From: Fibrobacter succinogenes
GTDB lineage: Bacteria > Fibrobacterota > Fibrobacteria > Fibrobacterales > Fibrobacteraceae
NCBI RefSeq assembly: GCF_902779965.1
Contig: NZ_CACZDK010000006.1
Span: forward strand, 1 to 64,000
Direction of reading: 5' to 3'
DNA length: 64,000 bases
This document shows, piece after piece, positions 7,248-15,182 of the stretch. The position numbers were made by a program, and so were the translations under genes. How positions within the stretch are numbered: the stretch's first letter is position 1; each line of letters starts with the position of its first letter. The notes under the pieces were generated by a model. The model had not been told where the DNA came from and made no database searches. It saw only the letters and a program-made list of their open reading frames with translations.

Positions 7248-8437
7248 TCGTATTAGATCCGAATGGCGAAAAGCTGAATTTGATGCCCTTGAACGTTGGG
7301 CCTAGCCACCCGGCGACTCACGGTTGCTTGCGCTTCTTGGCGGCTATGGATGGTGAAACCATCGTCGCCTCTGTGGAAGAAATCGGCTACCTCCACCGCG
7401 GGTTCGAAAAGATGGTCGAACGCGGTACATGGCAGCAAGTTGTTCCGTACACGGACCGCTTGAACTACTGCTCTGCAATCATGAACAACATTGCGTTCTG
7501 CCGTGCAGTTGAAAATATGTTCGGTGTTGAAATCCCGGAACGTTCCAAGGTCCTCCGCGTGATCGTGAACGAACTTTCCCGTATCAACGACCACTTTGTG
7601 TGCGTTGCTGCTGCGTTCCAGGACTTGGGCGGTACGACTCCGTTCATGTACGCCTTCAACCCGCGTGAAGAAATCATGTGCATCTGGGAAAAGCTCACGG
7701 GTGCTCGCCTTACGAACAGCTTTGCTCGCATTGGCGGCCTTTCTCGCGATAGTTACGAAGGTTTTGAACAAGATGTTCTCGCTGCCCTCAATTCTACCGA
7801 AAAGGCTTTGAAGGATTTGCACGCTTGCTTAGACCGCAACCGCATCTTCCTCGATCGTACGGTGGGTATCGGCAAGATTTCTGCTGAAAAGGCTATCAGC
7901 TACGGCTGGACTGGCCCGTGCCTCCGCGCCTCTGGCGTTGCCGCAGACCTCCGCAAGGATGAACCGTATTACGATTATGAAACCTACGACTGGGAAGTCG
8001 TGGTCGGCACTCAGGGCGACTGCAACGACCGTTTGCAAGTTCGCTTGGCCGAAATTGAAGAATCTGTAAAGATTGTGCGCCAGGCTCTCAAACGCCTTGC
8101 TCCGGGCCCGGTCGATATCGTTGATCCGCGTATCCGCGTGCCATCTCACAAGCTCGCTTACCAGGACATGGAAGGCCTTATCGGTCGCTTCAAGAGCGTT
8201 TACGAAGGCATCCGCGTGCCGGAAGGCGAATACTACTGCGGTTCCGAATGTGCTAACGGTGAACTTGGTTTCACGATTATTTCTGACGGCTCTGGCCATC
8301 CGTACCGCATCAAGGTGCGTCCGCCTTGCCTTACGCAGTTTGCTGCATTCCATGAACTCGTCGAAGGCGGCCTCTTGGCTGACTCCATGGCCGTGCTTTC
8401 GGGTCTCAACATTATTGCTGGAGAACTTGACCGATGA
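7244..8437 (+). CDS. nuoD: NADH-quinone oxidoreductase subunit D
   Basis: The 397-aa 49-kDa subunit, related to the hydrogenase large subunit, which forms the quinone-reduction chamber with NuoB. Signature sequences are NVGPSHPATHGCLRFLAAMD, EIGYLHRGFEKM, RIGGLSRDSYEGFE, TGPCLRASGV and the C-terminal SGLNIIAGELDR. The hydrogenase Ni-binding cysteines are absent, as expected for NuoD. Start and stop each overlap the neighbouring genes by 4 bp, so it is tightly coupled inside the operon. Confidence 0.97.
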   Translation: MIVLDPNGEKLNLMPLNVGPSHPATHGCLRFLAAMDGETIVASVEEIGYLHRGFEKMVERGTWQQVVPYTDRLNYCSAIMNNIAFCRAVENMFGVEIPERSKVLRVIVNELSRINDHFVCVAAAFQDLGGTTPFMYAFNPREEIMCIWEKLTGARLTNSFARIGGLSRDSYEGFEQDVLAALNSTEKALKDLHACLDRNRIFLDRTVGIGKISAEKAISYGWTGPCLRASGVAADLRKDEPYYDYETYDWEVVVGTQGDCNDRLQVRLAEIEESVKIVRQALKRLAPGPVDIVDPRIRVPSHKLAYQDMEGLIGRFKSVYEGIRVPEGEYYCGSECANGELGFTIISDGSGHPYRIKVRPPCLTQFAAFHELVEGGLLADSMAVLSGLNIIAGELDR

Positions 8438-9495
8438 GAGAACATATTACTGGTGCTGTCCAATTTGTTTCGAACAATCATTTGAAGTTCGACCGTCCGG
8501 CACAGCCGATCGACGCTCTCCCGGATCCGGGTCAGACGTTTGGTTATGTGAACAAGCCTGTGCCGCAGCCTCCTACGGCTGAAGTGCTTGCCAAGCTCAA
8601 CACTCCCGAAATCAAGGAACGTTGCGCCGACCTCCTTAGCCGTTATCCGGTAGGTCAGGCCGCTCTCCTCGAAGTGCTCTGGCTTGTGCAGGGCGTGTTC
8701 GGTTGGGTTCCGCGCGAAGGTATCCGCTGGGCCGCAGGCGTTTGCGGTTGCGCTCCGGCTCATGCTCTTGGCGTTGCTACGTTCTACACGATGTACAACC
8801 ACGCTCCGAAGGGCAAGTTCTTGTTGCAGTTCTGCCGTAACATCAGCTGCACCATCAAGGGCGCTCCGAGCCTTATCGCGTATGTGGAGCATGCTTTGAA
8901 CATCAAGACCGGCGAAACGACTCCGGATGGTCTCTTCACGATTCTCCAGGTGGAATGCCTGGGTAGCTGCGGCAATGGCCCGATGATGCTCGTGAACGAC
9001 GACTTTGCAACGGACGCCGATGGCGACGTGCTCACGATGAAGCCGGGCACAAAGCTTACGACCGACAGCATCGACCGCATTCTCAAGTGGTGCTATGCTC
9101 ATGAAGACAACATCCCGAAGCACGATGTGCTTGGTGGAACGGTAAAGGGTCACTGCGGACATCCGGGCGCACCGGGTGCAATTGCAAAGCCGCAGGTGGC
9201 TGACTATGCACCTCCTTCTCCGGTTTTGAACGTCAAGGCCGAAGCGGACGAAACGGGCGCAACCCTTACTTGGAAGGGCGCTCCGGAATTCACGAAGCTT
9301 GTTGTTGAAAAGAAGAACGGTGCATCTTGGGTCGCTGTGGGCGAGCCGGGCGTTAAGGACAAGAGCTTTGTCGATGCTTCTGGCAAGGTCGGCGACGAAT
9401 ACCGTATGATTGCGACCTCCGGTGAACGTGTTGCTAAACCCTCGGCTGTTGCGGTTACGACGCAGAAGCCCGCACCGGAACAAAAGGCGGTTTAA
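8434..9495 (+). CDS. nuoE: NADH-quinone oxidoreductase subunit E fused to a C-terminal fibronectin-III-like domain
   Basis: A 353-aa protein, roughly twice the usual NuoE (about 160-180 residues). Residues 1-55 are an N-terminal extension rich in Pro. Residues 56-225 are the thioredoxin-fold NuoE core, with 2Fe-2S ligands Cys134, Cys139, Cys175 and Cys179 (CRNISC ... CLGSC). A Gly/His/Pro linker follows (HCGHPGAPGA). Residues 260-343 look like one fibronectin type III beta-sandwich: PPSPVLNVKAEADETGATLT, then W, then LVVEKKNGASWVAV and GDEYRMIATSG. The frame is continuous and the operon overlaps at both ends are normal, so the fusion is probably real. I infer a role in contacts at the NADH tip of complex I, but this has not been shown. 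Confidence 0.93.
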   Translation: MREHITGAVQFVSNNHLKFDRPAQPIDALPDPGQTFGYVNKPVPQPPTAEVLAKLNTPEIKERCADLLSRYPVGQAALLEVLWLVQGVFGWVPREGIRWAAGVCGCAPAHALGVATFYTMYNHAPKGKFLLQFCRNISCTIKGAPSLIAYVEHALNIKTGETTPDGLFTILQVECLGSCGNGPMMLVNDDFATDADGDVLTMKPGTKLTTDSIDRILKWCYAHEDNIPKHDVLGGTVKGHCGHPGAPGAIAKPQVADYAPPSPVLNVKAEADETGATLTWKGAPEFTKLVVEKKNGASWVAVGEPGVKDKSFVDASGKVGDEYRMIATSGERVAKPSAVAVTTQKPAPEQKAV

Positions 9496-9497
9496 TT

Positions 9498-10805
9498 ATG
9501 GCTGAATGTGTAAAAGTTTGTACGCAGAACTTTGGCAAGGGCGCCCAGGACATCGAAGTCTATAAGAAGTTGGGCGGCTACGCTAACATTTCGGAACGTT
9601 TGTTCAACATGAGCCAGTTCGAGCTCATCGATTACGTGCAACGTTCTAACCTCCGCGGTCGTGGTGGTGCAGGCTTCCCGACTGGCATGAAGTGGAGCTT
9701 TGTGCCGCGTGGTACGGGCAAGCCGGTTTACATTGTCGTAAACGCTGACGAAGGCGAAGGCGGTACGTTCAAGGACCACTTCCTCATGCTCGAAGATCCG
9801 CACCGCTTGATCGAAGGCCTTATCATTGCCGCTTGGGCTCTCGGTTCCCGCGCAGCCTACATTTACTGCCGTGGCGAATTCCTCCCGTGCATCGAAGCCT
9901 TGAACAAGGCTTTGAACCAGGCATACGCTGCCGGTTACCTCGGCGAAAACATTTGCGGCACGAAGTTCAGCTTTGATATCTTTGTGCATCGCGGTGCTGG
10001 CGCCTACATTTGCGGTGAAGAAACTGCTCTTATCAACTCTCTCGAAGGCCAGAAGGGTCAGCCGCGCCTGAAGCCGCCGTTCCCGGCTGTTTGCGGTGCT
10101 TGGAAGTCCCCGACCTGCGTGAACAACGTCGAAACGATCATGTCGCTTCCGTGGATTTTGCAGCACGATCCGAGCGAATACGCCAAGATGGGTACTCCGC
10201 GCGCCGGCGGTACGAAGGTGTTCTGCATTTCCGGTGACGTCAAAAATCCGGGCGTGTATGAAGCTCCTCTCGGCACTCCGATGATGACTATGATTAACGA
10301 TTACGCCGGTGGCGTTGTTGGGGGTAAGCTCAAGGCTGTGCTTCCGGGCGGTTCCTCTTGCGCTCCCTTGACGGCAGAAGAAGCTGCTGTCGCCACGATG
10401 GACTATGAATGCCTCGCCTCGATGAAGACGATGTTTGGTTCTGGCGCTATGATCGTGATTAACGATACGCACAACATGGTTGACCTTTTGAATTGCCTCG
10501 GCAACTTCTACAGCCATGAATCTTGCGGCCAGTGCACGCCGTGCCGTGAAGGTACAGGCCTCTTGCACCGCATCTTGAACCAGATGGTGGCCGGTAATGG
10601 TCACGATGGCGATGTGGAACTCATGCAGAGCCTTTCTAGCGGATTTGGTGGCGTGACGATTTGCCCGCTCTCCATTTCTTTGGGTGGCCCGGTTTCGAGC
10701 TACACTGCAAAGTTCCGTGCGGACTTTGACGAATATATCGCTAAGAACCCCGAACACGCAAAACCGCGTATTCAAGAAACAAGTCGTCCTGGAATTTTCT
10801 GGTAA
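9498..10805 (+). CDS. nuoF: NADH-quinone oxidoreductase subunit F
   Basis: The 435-aa 51-kDa subunit that binds NADH and FMN and carries cluster N3, the electron entry point of complex I. The NADH/FMN regions are LRGRGGAGFPTGMKW (52-66), VNADEGEGGTFKDHFL (81-96, with Gly-Glu-Gly-Gly where many homologues have an xEPG) and RGAGAYICGEETALINSLEG (165-184). The N3 ligands are Cys343, Cys346 and Cys349 (CGQCTPCREG) plus Cys389. ATG 9498 lies 2 nt after nuoE, and nuoG follows after 4 nt. Confidence 0.97.
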   Translation: MAECVKVCTQNFGKGAQDIEVYKKLGGYANISERLFNMSQFELIDYVQRSNLRGRGGAGFPTGMKWSFVPRGTGKPVYIVVNADEGEGGTFKDHFLMLEDPHRLIEGLIIAAWALGSRAAYIYCRGEFLPCIEALNKALNQAYAAGYLGENICGTKFSFDIFVHRGAGAYICGEETALINSLEGQKGQPRLKPPFPAVCGAWKSPTCVNNVETIMSLPWILQHDPSEYAKMGTPRAGGTKVFCISGDVKNPGVYEAPLGTPMMTMINDYAGGVVGGKLKAVLPGGSSCAPLTAEEAAVATMDYECLASMKTMFGSGAMIVINDTHNMVDLLNCLGNFYSHESCGQCTPCREGTGLLHRILNQMVAGNGHDGDVELMQSLSSGFGGVTICPLSISLGGPVSSYTAKFRADFDEYIAKNPEHAKPRIQETSRPGIFW

Positions 10806-10809
10806 TAAT

Positions 10810-12399
10810 ATGAGTAACTACTACAATATGCCGAAACTCCCGACCGAAGCAAGCCCGAAGGTGGAAATCTTCGTGGATGACAAGGCCGTGATGGTTCCTG
10901 GCGATACCAACCTCCTCGAAGCTTTGAAGGCTGTCGGGATTGAAACTCCTCACGTATGTTATCATCCGTATTTGCCGGTGTCGGGTAACTGCCGTCAGTG
11001 CCTGGTAGAGCAGGAAGGCCCGCGCGGTCGCATGCTCGTGATTTCGTGCTATACTCCTGTGACTCCGGGTATGAAGATTTATACTCCGGCATCAAGCGCC
11101 CGCGTGAAGAACGCCCGCAAGGCCACACAGGAATTCATGCTGGTGAACCACCCGCTCGATTGCCCGATTTGCGACAAAGCTGGTGAATGCACCTTGCAGG
11201 AAAACTACATGGAAGCAGGCCAGAACGAAGGCCGCCTCCGTCCGGAATACGGCAAGAACTACCACGGCAATCCGGAACATCAGTTCATTGATGCGAAGGG
11301 CCAGCTCCGTGGCGGTAAGCATGTGGACATCGGTCCGCGCATTTTGCTCGACGAAGAACGTTGCGTGCAGTGCGACCGTTGCGTACGCTTTATGCGTAGC
11401 ATCGCCAAAGACGAACAGCTCCAGCTTGCTGGCCGTGCCGACCATACTTACATTACTACCTTCCCGGGCGAAAAGCTCGACCACGAATACGACCTCTGCG
11501 TTACGGACGTATGCCCGACGGGCGCCATGACGGCAAAGTACTTCCGCTTCCAGAAGCGCGTTTGGCTCCTTGCCCATACGCCGACGATTTCGATGGACGA
11601 CTCCCTCGGTGCAAACATTTGGCTTGATCATGCCGATGGCCGCATCTACCGCGTGATGCCGCGTTGCAACCCGGAAGTGAACCGCAGCTGGCTCTCCAAC
11701 ACGAGCCGTCTCGCTTTCCAGCAGTTCGACAAGAACCGCTTGCCATCAATCGACGCTTCCGCTCTCCAGATTAGCGGAGGCAAGGTTGCCTTGGTGGCTG
11801 GTGGCTCCTGCACGAACGAAGACCTCGCTGCTCTCAAGATGCTCAAGGAAGCTCTCGGTGACCGCGCTGAACTCTTCGGTGGTTCCCTCCTCAAGGTGGG
11901 CGCTCCGGACGGTATCGCTAAGAGCGGTGACCCGGTGGCAAACCGCGCAGGCATGCAGCTCATGGGCTTTGCAGACGTTGCGGAACTCCTCAAACGCGCA
12001 GGCGAATTCAGCAACCTCATCACGGTGAACGCTGACCTCTACGGTGAAGACGCTGCTGCAGCCAAGGCTCTCGACAAGATTTCGAACCGCATTGCTCTTT
12101 CTGCTTTCGATGACGCTACCGCCAAGAAGGCCAAGATTGCTTTCGGTATCCGCCACTGGAGCGAAGTCCAGGGTACGATGGTCAACAGCCTCAACATCTT
12201 GCAGAAGCTCTCTGCGGCTCCGACTTGCCCGGACGAAACGCTTGCCCCGGCTTACGAAGTGATTTCTGCACTCGCCGGAAACAAGTTCAATTCGGCTTGC
12301 GAAGCTTTCAAGAAGGCTCGTGAATACGTGCCGGCTTTCGCCGACATTACCTATGATGCCATCAAGAGCACAGGAAAGCTCCTGGGAGGTAACGCATAA
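10810..12399 (+). CDS. nuoG: NADH-quinone oxidoreductase subunit G, short form lacking cluster N7
   Basis: The 529-aa 75-kDa subunit. The iron-sulfur ligands present are the [2Fe-2S] set Cys50/61/64/80, the N5 set His114/Cys118/121/127 (HPLDCPICDKAGEC) and the N4 set Cys185/188/191/235. The place where E. coli-type NuoG binds N7 reads TPTISMDDSLGANI with no cysteines, so N7 is absent. The molybdopterin-like region after residue 250 is only about 280 residues, against about 650 in E. coli. The start chosen is ATG 10810 (MSNYYNMPKL). A longer frame reaches back to 10684 inside nuoF and is unlikely to be used. It overlaps nuoH by 1 bp (TAATG). Confidence 0.95.
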   Translation: MSNYYNMPKLPTEASPKVEIFVDDKAVMVPGDTNLLEALKAVGIETPHVCYHPYLPVSGNCRQCLVEQEGPRGRMLVISCYTPVTPGMKIYTPASSARVKNARKATQEFMLVNHPLDCPICDKAGECTLQENYMEAGQNEGRLRPEYGKNYHGNPEHQFIDAKGQLRGGKHVDIGPRILLDEERCVQCDRCVRFMRSIAKDEQLQLAGRADHTYITTFPGEKLDHEYDLCVTDVCPTGAMTAKYFRFQKRVWLLAHTPTISMDDSLGANIWLDHADGRIYRVMPRCNPEVNRSWLSNTSRLAFQQFDKNRLPSIDASALQISGGKVALVAGGSCTNEDLAALKMLKEALGDRAELFGGSLLKVGAPDGIAKSGDPVANRAGMQLMGFADVAELLKRAGEFSNLITVNADLYGEDAAAAKALDKISNRIALSAFDDATAKKAKIAFGIRHWSEVQGTMVNSLNILQKLSAAPTCPDETLAPAYEVISALAGNKFNSACEAFKKAREYVPAFADITYDAIKSTGKLLGGNA

Positions 12400-13754
12400 T
12401 GGATATTATTGAATCCAAAACCTGGATTGAATGGGTCATCACGATTGCAAAATTCGGTTTCTGCTTCGTGCCGGTCCTTTACATCCTTCTTTTAATCCCG
12501 ATGGAACGTCGTGGCGCTGGCTTTATGCAAGACCGTCAGGGCCCGAACCGCTCCTACATCAAGATCCCGTACTTTGGAAAGATCCGCTTGCTCGGTTACG
12601 TGCAGAACATGTGCGACGGTACGAAGCTCTTCTTCAAGGAAATGTTTGCGCCCGCTGGTGTGAACAAGCTCTTGTACTACGTGGCGCCTGCAATTCCGTT
12701 TGCCATCGTGTTCCTTTCCCCGTGCGTGATTCCTTGGTTCGGACCGATGATTTTCGATTGGGGTGGCGAAACGGTTAGCATTGCAGGTTCCATCATCGAT
12801 TCCGATGTGGGCGTGCTCTTGCTGTTCGGCTTCTCCTCCATCTCGGCTTACGGTGCCATGCTCGCTGGTTGGGCTTCCAAGTCTAAGTACAGCTTCCTTG
12901 GCGCTCTCCGTACGAGTTCCATGACCATCAGCTACGAAGTCTGCCTCGGACTTTCGCTCATGGGCATTTTGCTCCTCGCCGGTTCCTTCAACCTCACGGA
13001 CATTGTGCAGTGGCAGGAAAATCACGTGTGGGGTATCGTTGCTCAGCCGGTGGCTTTCTTCTGCTTCCTCATTGCAAGCATTGCTGAAACGGGCCGTGCT
13101 CCGTTCGACGTTGCCGAAGGTGAACCTGAACTCGTCGCCGGTTACCACACCGAATATGGCGCTATGCAGTTCGGTCTCTTCTACATGGGCGAATACTCGC
13201 ACATCTGCATCAACAGCTTCCTCATTGCCACGCTGTTCCTTGGCGGTTATGCCGTTCCGTTCGTGACGACCGAAACATTGCAGGAACACATGGGCGGTTC
13301 TCTTGCTGTTCTCTGTGGCGTGCTCGCTTTCATCGCGCTTGCATTCCTCCACATGATTTACCGCTATTCCCGCAAGCTCAAGGCTACAAACCTTACGCAT
13401 CGCTTCGAAGTCCTCAAGGAATACAAGCTCTACAAGATTGTAGCTTGGGTTGCAACTCTCGTATTTATTGCTCTCGGTGTTGCCGCTTGGTTGTTCTACA
13501 ATCCTGAAAACTTCGTGGTCGATGGCATGGCTGTCGGTGGCCTTGCAACGGCTGTCGGTACGGCACTCATCCACTTGCTCGTCCTTGTGGCAAAGAGCCT
13601 CATCTTCTGCTGGGTCTGGATTTGGGTCCGCTGGACGCTCCCGCGCTTCCGCTATGACCACGTGATGCACCTCGGCTGGAAGATTATCTTGAATATCGCC
13701 CTCATCAACCTCGTGGTGACTGCGGTCATTGCAAAACTTTTAGGGGGTAACTAA
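12399..13754 (+). CDS. nuoH: NADH-quinone oxidoreductase subunit H
   Basis: A 451-aa integral membrane subunit linking the peripheral arm and the proton-pumping arm, which contributes to the quinone cavity. Hallmarks are LIPMERRGAGFMQDRQGPNR (34-53), the loop ETGRAPFDVAEGEPELVAGY and the YGAMQFGLFYMGEY segment. At 451 residues it is about 120 longer than typical NuoH. Extra hydrophobic segments appear towards the C-terminus (WVATLVFIALGVAAWLF and AVGTALIHLLVLVAKS), the last leading into the conserved WIWVRWTLPRFRYDHVMHLG. It overlaps nuoG and nuoI by 1 bp each. Confidence 0.95.
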   Translation: MDIIESKTWIEWVITIAKFGFCFVPVLYILLLIPMERRGAGFMQDRQGPNRSYIKIPYFGKIRLLGYVQNMCDGTKLFFKEMFAPAGVNKLLYYVAPAIPFAIVFLSPCVIPWFGPMIFDWGGETVSIAGSIIDSDVGVLLLFGFSSISAYGAMLAGWASKSKYSFLGALRTSSMTISYEVCLGLSLMGILLLAGSFNLTDIVQWQENHVWGIVAQPVAFFCFLIASIAETGRAPFDVAEGEPELVAGYHTEYGAMQFGLFYMGEYSHICINSFLIATLFLGGYAVPFVTTETLQEHMGGSLAVLCGVLAFIALAFLHMIYRYSRKLKATNLTHRFEVLKEYKLYKIVAWVATLVFIALGVAAWLFYNPENFVVDGMAVGGLATAVGTALIHLLVLVAKSLIFCWVWIWVRWTLPRFRYDHVMHLGWKIILNIALINLVVTAVIAKLLGGN

Positions 13755-14320
13755 TGCGCGTTATTAAGCAAAAACCGATGACCGTCATCGAACGCCTTTA
13801 CATTTTCGAGGCGATTCGCGGTCTGTGGACTACTCTTAAGCATGCGGCTCGCGGCTTGTTCCGTTACGAAACGCTTCCGACGATTTCTTACCCGGAAGGT
13901 CAGCCGGAAGTCCGCAATACCTACCGCGCCAAGCACCGCTTGATGCTTCGCCCGGATGGTACGCCTCGCTGCGTTGCCTGCGGCATGTGCGCTGCGGCTT
14001 GCCCTGCCCACTGCATTTTCATCGAAGCAACGCAGAGCGATGACCCGCGTATCGAAAAGCGTGTGATGCGTTTCGATATCGACCATTTGACTTGCGTGTT
14101 CTGCGGTCTTTGCGCAGAAGCTTGCCCGGTCGATGCTCTTCGCATGGATACAAAGCAAATCATTTTCGAACACCGTTCCCGCGAAGATTTCGTGGCACAC
14201 CTTTACGATCTCACCAACTGGGATCCGAAGGATTACCCGAATGACGAACAGAGCCAGATGGCTCCGGGCGGTACAAAGAATGCCGAGGCCCGCAAGGTCT
14301 GGGGCATGGAGGTCAAATAA
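13754..14320 (+). CDS. nuoI: NADH-quinone oxidoreductase subunit I
   Basis: The 188-aa TYKY subunit, carrying clusters N6a and N6b on the way to N2. The two ferredoxin motifs are complete: Cys73/76/79/83 (CVACGMCAAACP) and Cys114/117/120/124 (CVFCGLCAEACP). The N-terminal amphipathic helix and the LPTISYPEGQPEVRNTYR region match the family. The C-terminus contains a charged DEQSQMAPGG tail. It overlaps nuoH (TAATG) and nuoJ (TAATG) by 1 bp. Confidence 0.97.
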   Translation: MRVIKQKPMTVIERLYIFEAIRGLWTTLKHAARGLFRYETLPTISYPEGQPEVRNTYRAKHRLMLRPDGTPRCVACGMCAAACPAHCIFIEATQSDDPRIEKRVMRFDIDHLTCVFCGLCAEACPVDALRMDTKQIIFEHRSREDFVAHLYDLTNWDPKDYPNDEQSQMAPGGTKNAEARKVWGMEVK

Positions 14321-14862
14321 TGCTTGCATTGATTTATTTCATTGTCCTCGCAGTAATCGCAGTCGGCAGTGCCGTATGCGTGCTCCTCTCTAGGCACCCG
14401 CTTTATGGCGCCCTCTCGTTGGTCGTCTCGATGGTGTCTCTTGCCGGTATCTACGGCCTTCTCGGAAGCCCGTTCCTCGGCGTGGTCCAGATCATGGTCT
14501 ATGCCGGTGCCATCATGATGCTTCTTACGTTCGTGATTATGGTGCTGAACGGTGCTCGCGATTCCCACACGCCGATGTTTGACAAGGTTTCGCTCTTTGT
14601 GATTCCTGCTGTCATCGTGCTTGCTGGTCTCGTGGGCTTTGCCCTTGTCCGCTCTCCGATTGCATTCGATGCAGCGACGATCCGCGGTTCTGTGGCAATC
14701 ACTTCTAAGACTCTTTTTGATGTAGCTCAGACGGGCCCGGGTTACTTCGTGTTGTTCGAAGTTCTCGGAGTTCTTCTGCTTTCTGCCATGGGTGCCGCAG
14801 TGCTTCTCGCTAAGAAGCGCCTTGGTTCCGTGGATTCCGAAAAAACGGAGGGTAAACACTAA
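14320..14862 (+). CDS. nuoJ: NADH-quinone oxidoreductase subunit J
   Basis: A 180-aa membrane subunit with five predicted transmembrane helices. The third helix contains the conserved QIMVYAGAIMMLLTFVIMV stretch with the pi-bulge Tyr/Gly region characteristic of NuoJ/ND6. The second-helix segment LYGALSLVVSMVSLAGIYGL also fits. It sits in the usual position between nuoI and nuoK, overlapping each by a single base. The C-terminal tail ends in charged residues. Confidence 0.95.
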   Translation: MLALIYFIVLAVIAVGSAVCVLLSRHPLYGALSLVVSMVSLAGIYGLLGSPFLGVVQIMVYAGAIMMLLTFVIMVLNGARDSHTPMFDKVSLFVIPAVIVLAGLVGFALVRSPIAFDAATIRGSVAITSKTLFDVAQTGPGYFVLFEVLGVLLLSAMGAAVLLAKKRLGSVDSEKTEGKH

Positions 14863-15176
14863 TGGAACTCCAAGCTATGTACGTACAGATTTTGGCCCTG
14901 GTTATTTTTGCCATCGGCCTTATCGTCGCGGTTTCCCGCCGCAATGTGTTCTTTGTGCTGATGGGCGTTGAACTTGCCCTGAATGCCGTGAACCTCTCGT
15001 TCGTGGGTTTTGCAAAGACTTTGCCTAACGATTTGAGCATTGTGGGCCAGGTTGTTCCGCTGTTCTCCATTGCAGTCGCCGCTGCCGAAGCTTGCGTCGG
15101 CCTTGCTATGGTCATCCTCATTTTCCGCAACCGTGAAAGCGTTGACGCCGACACGTATTCTAACATGAAGGGGTAA
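14862..15176 (+). CDS. nuoK: NADH-quinone oxidoreductase subunit K
   Basis: The 104-aa ND4L-type subunit with three transmembrane helices. The second helix contains the conserved glutamate in LMGVELALNAVNL, and the third has the matching glutamate in AVAAAEACVGLAMVI; both take part in the proton channel. Length and position (between nuoJ and nuoL) are standard. nuoL begins 6 nt later. Confidence 0.96.
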   Translation: MELQAMYVQILALVIFAIGLIVAVSRRNVFFVLMGVELALNAVNLSFVGFAKTLPNDLSIVGQVVPLFSIAVAAAEACVGLAMVILIFRNRESVDADTYSNMKG

Positions 15177-15182
15177 TAAGCA

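Noticed and set aside
10684-10809. N-terminal extension of nuoG inside nuoF
   Set aside because: The 42 extra residues are not NuoG-like. ATG 10810 lies right after the nuoF stop and gives a standard start.
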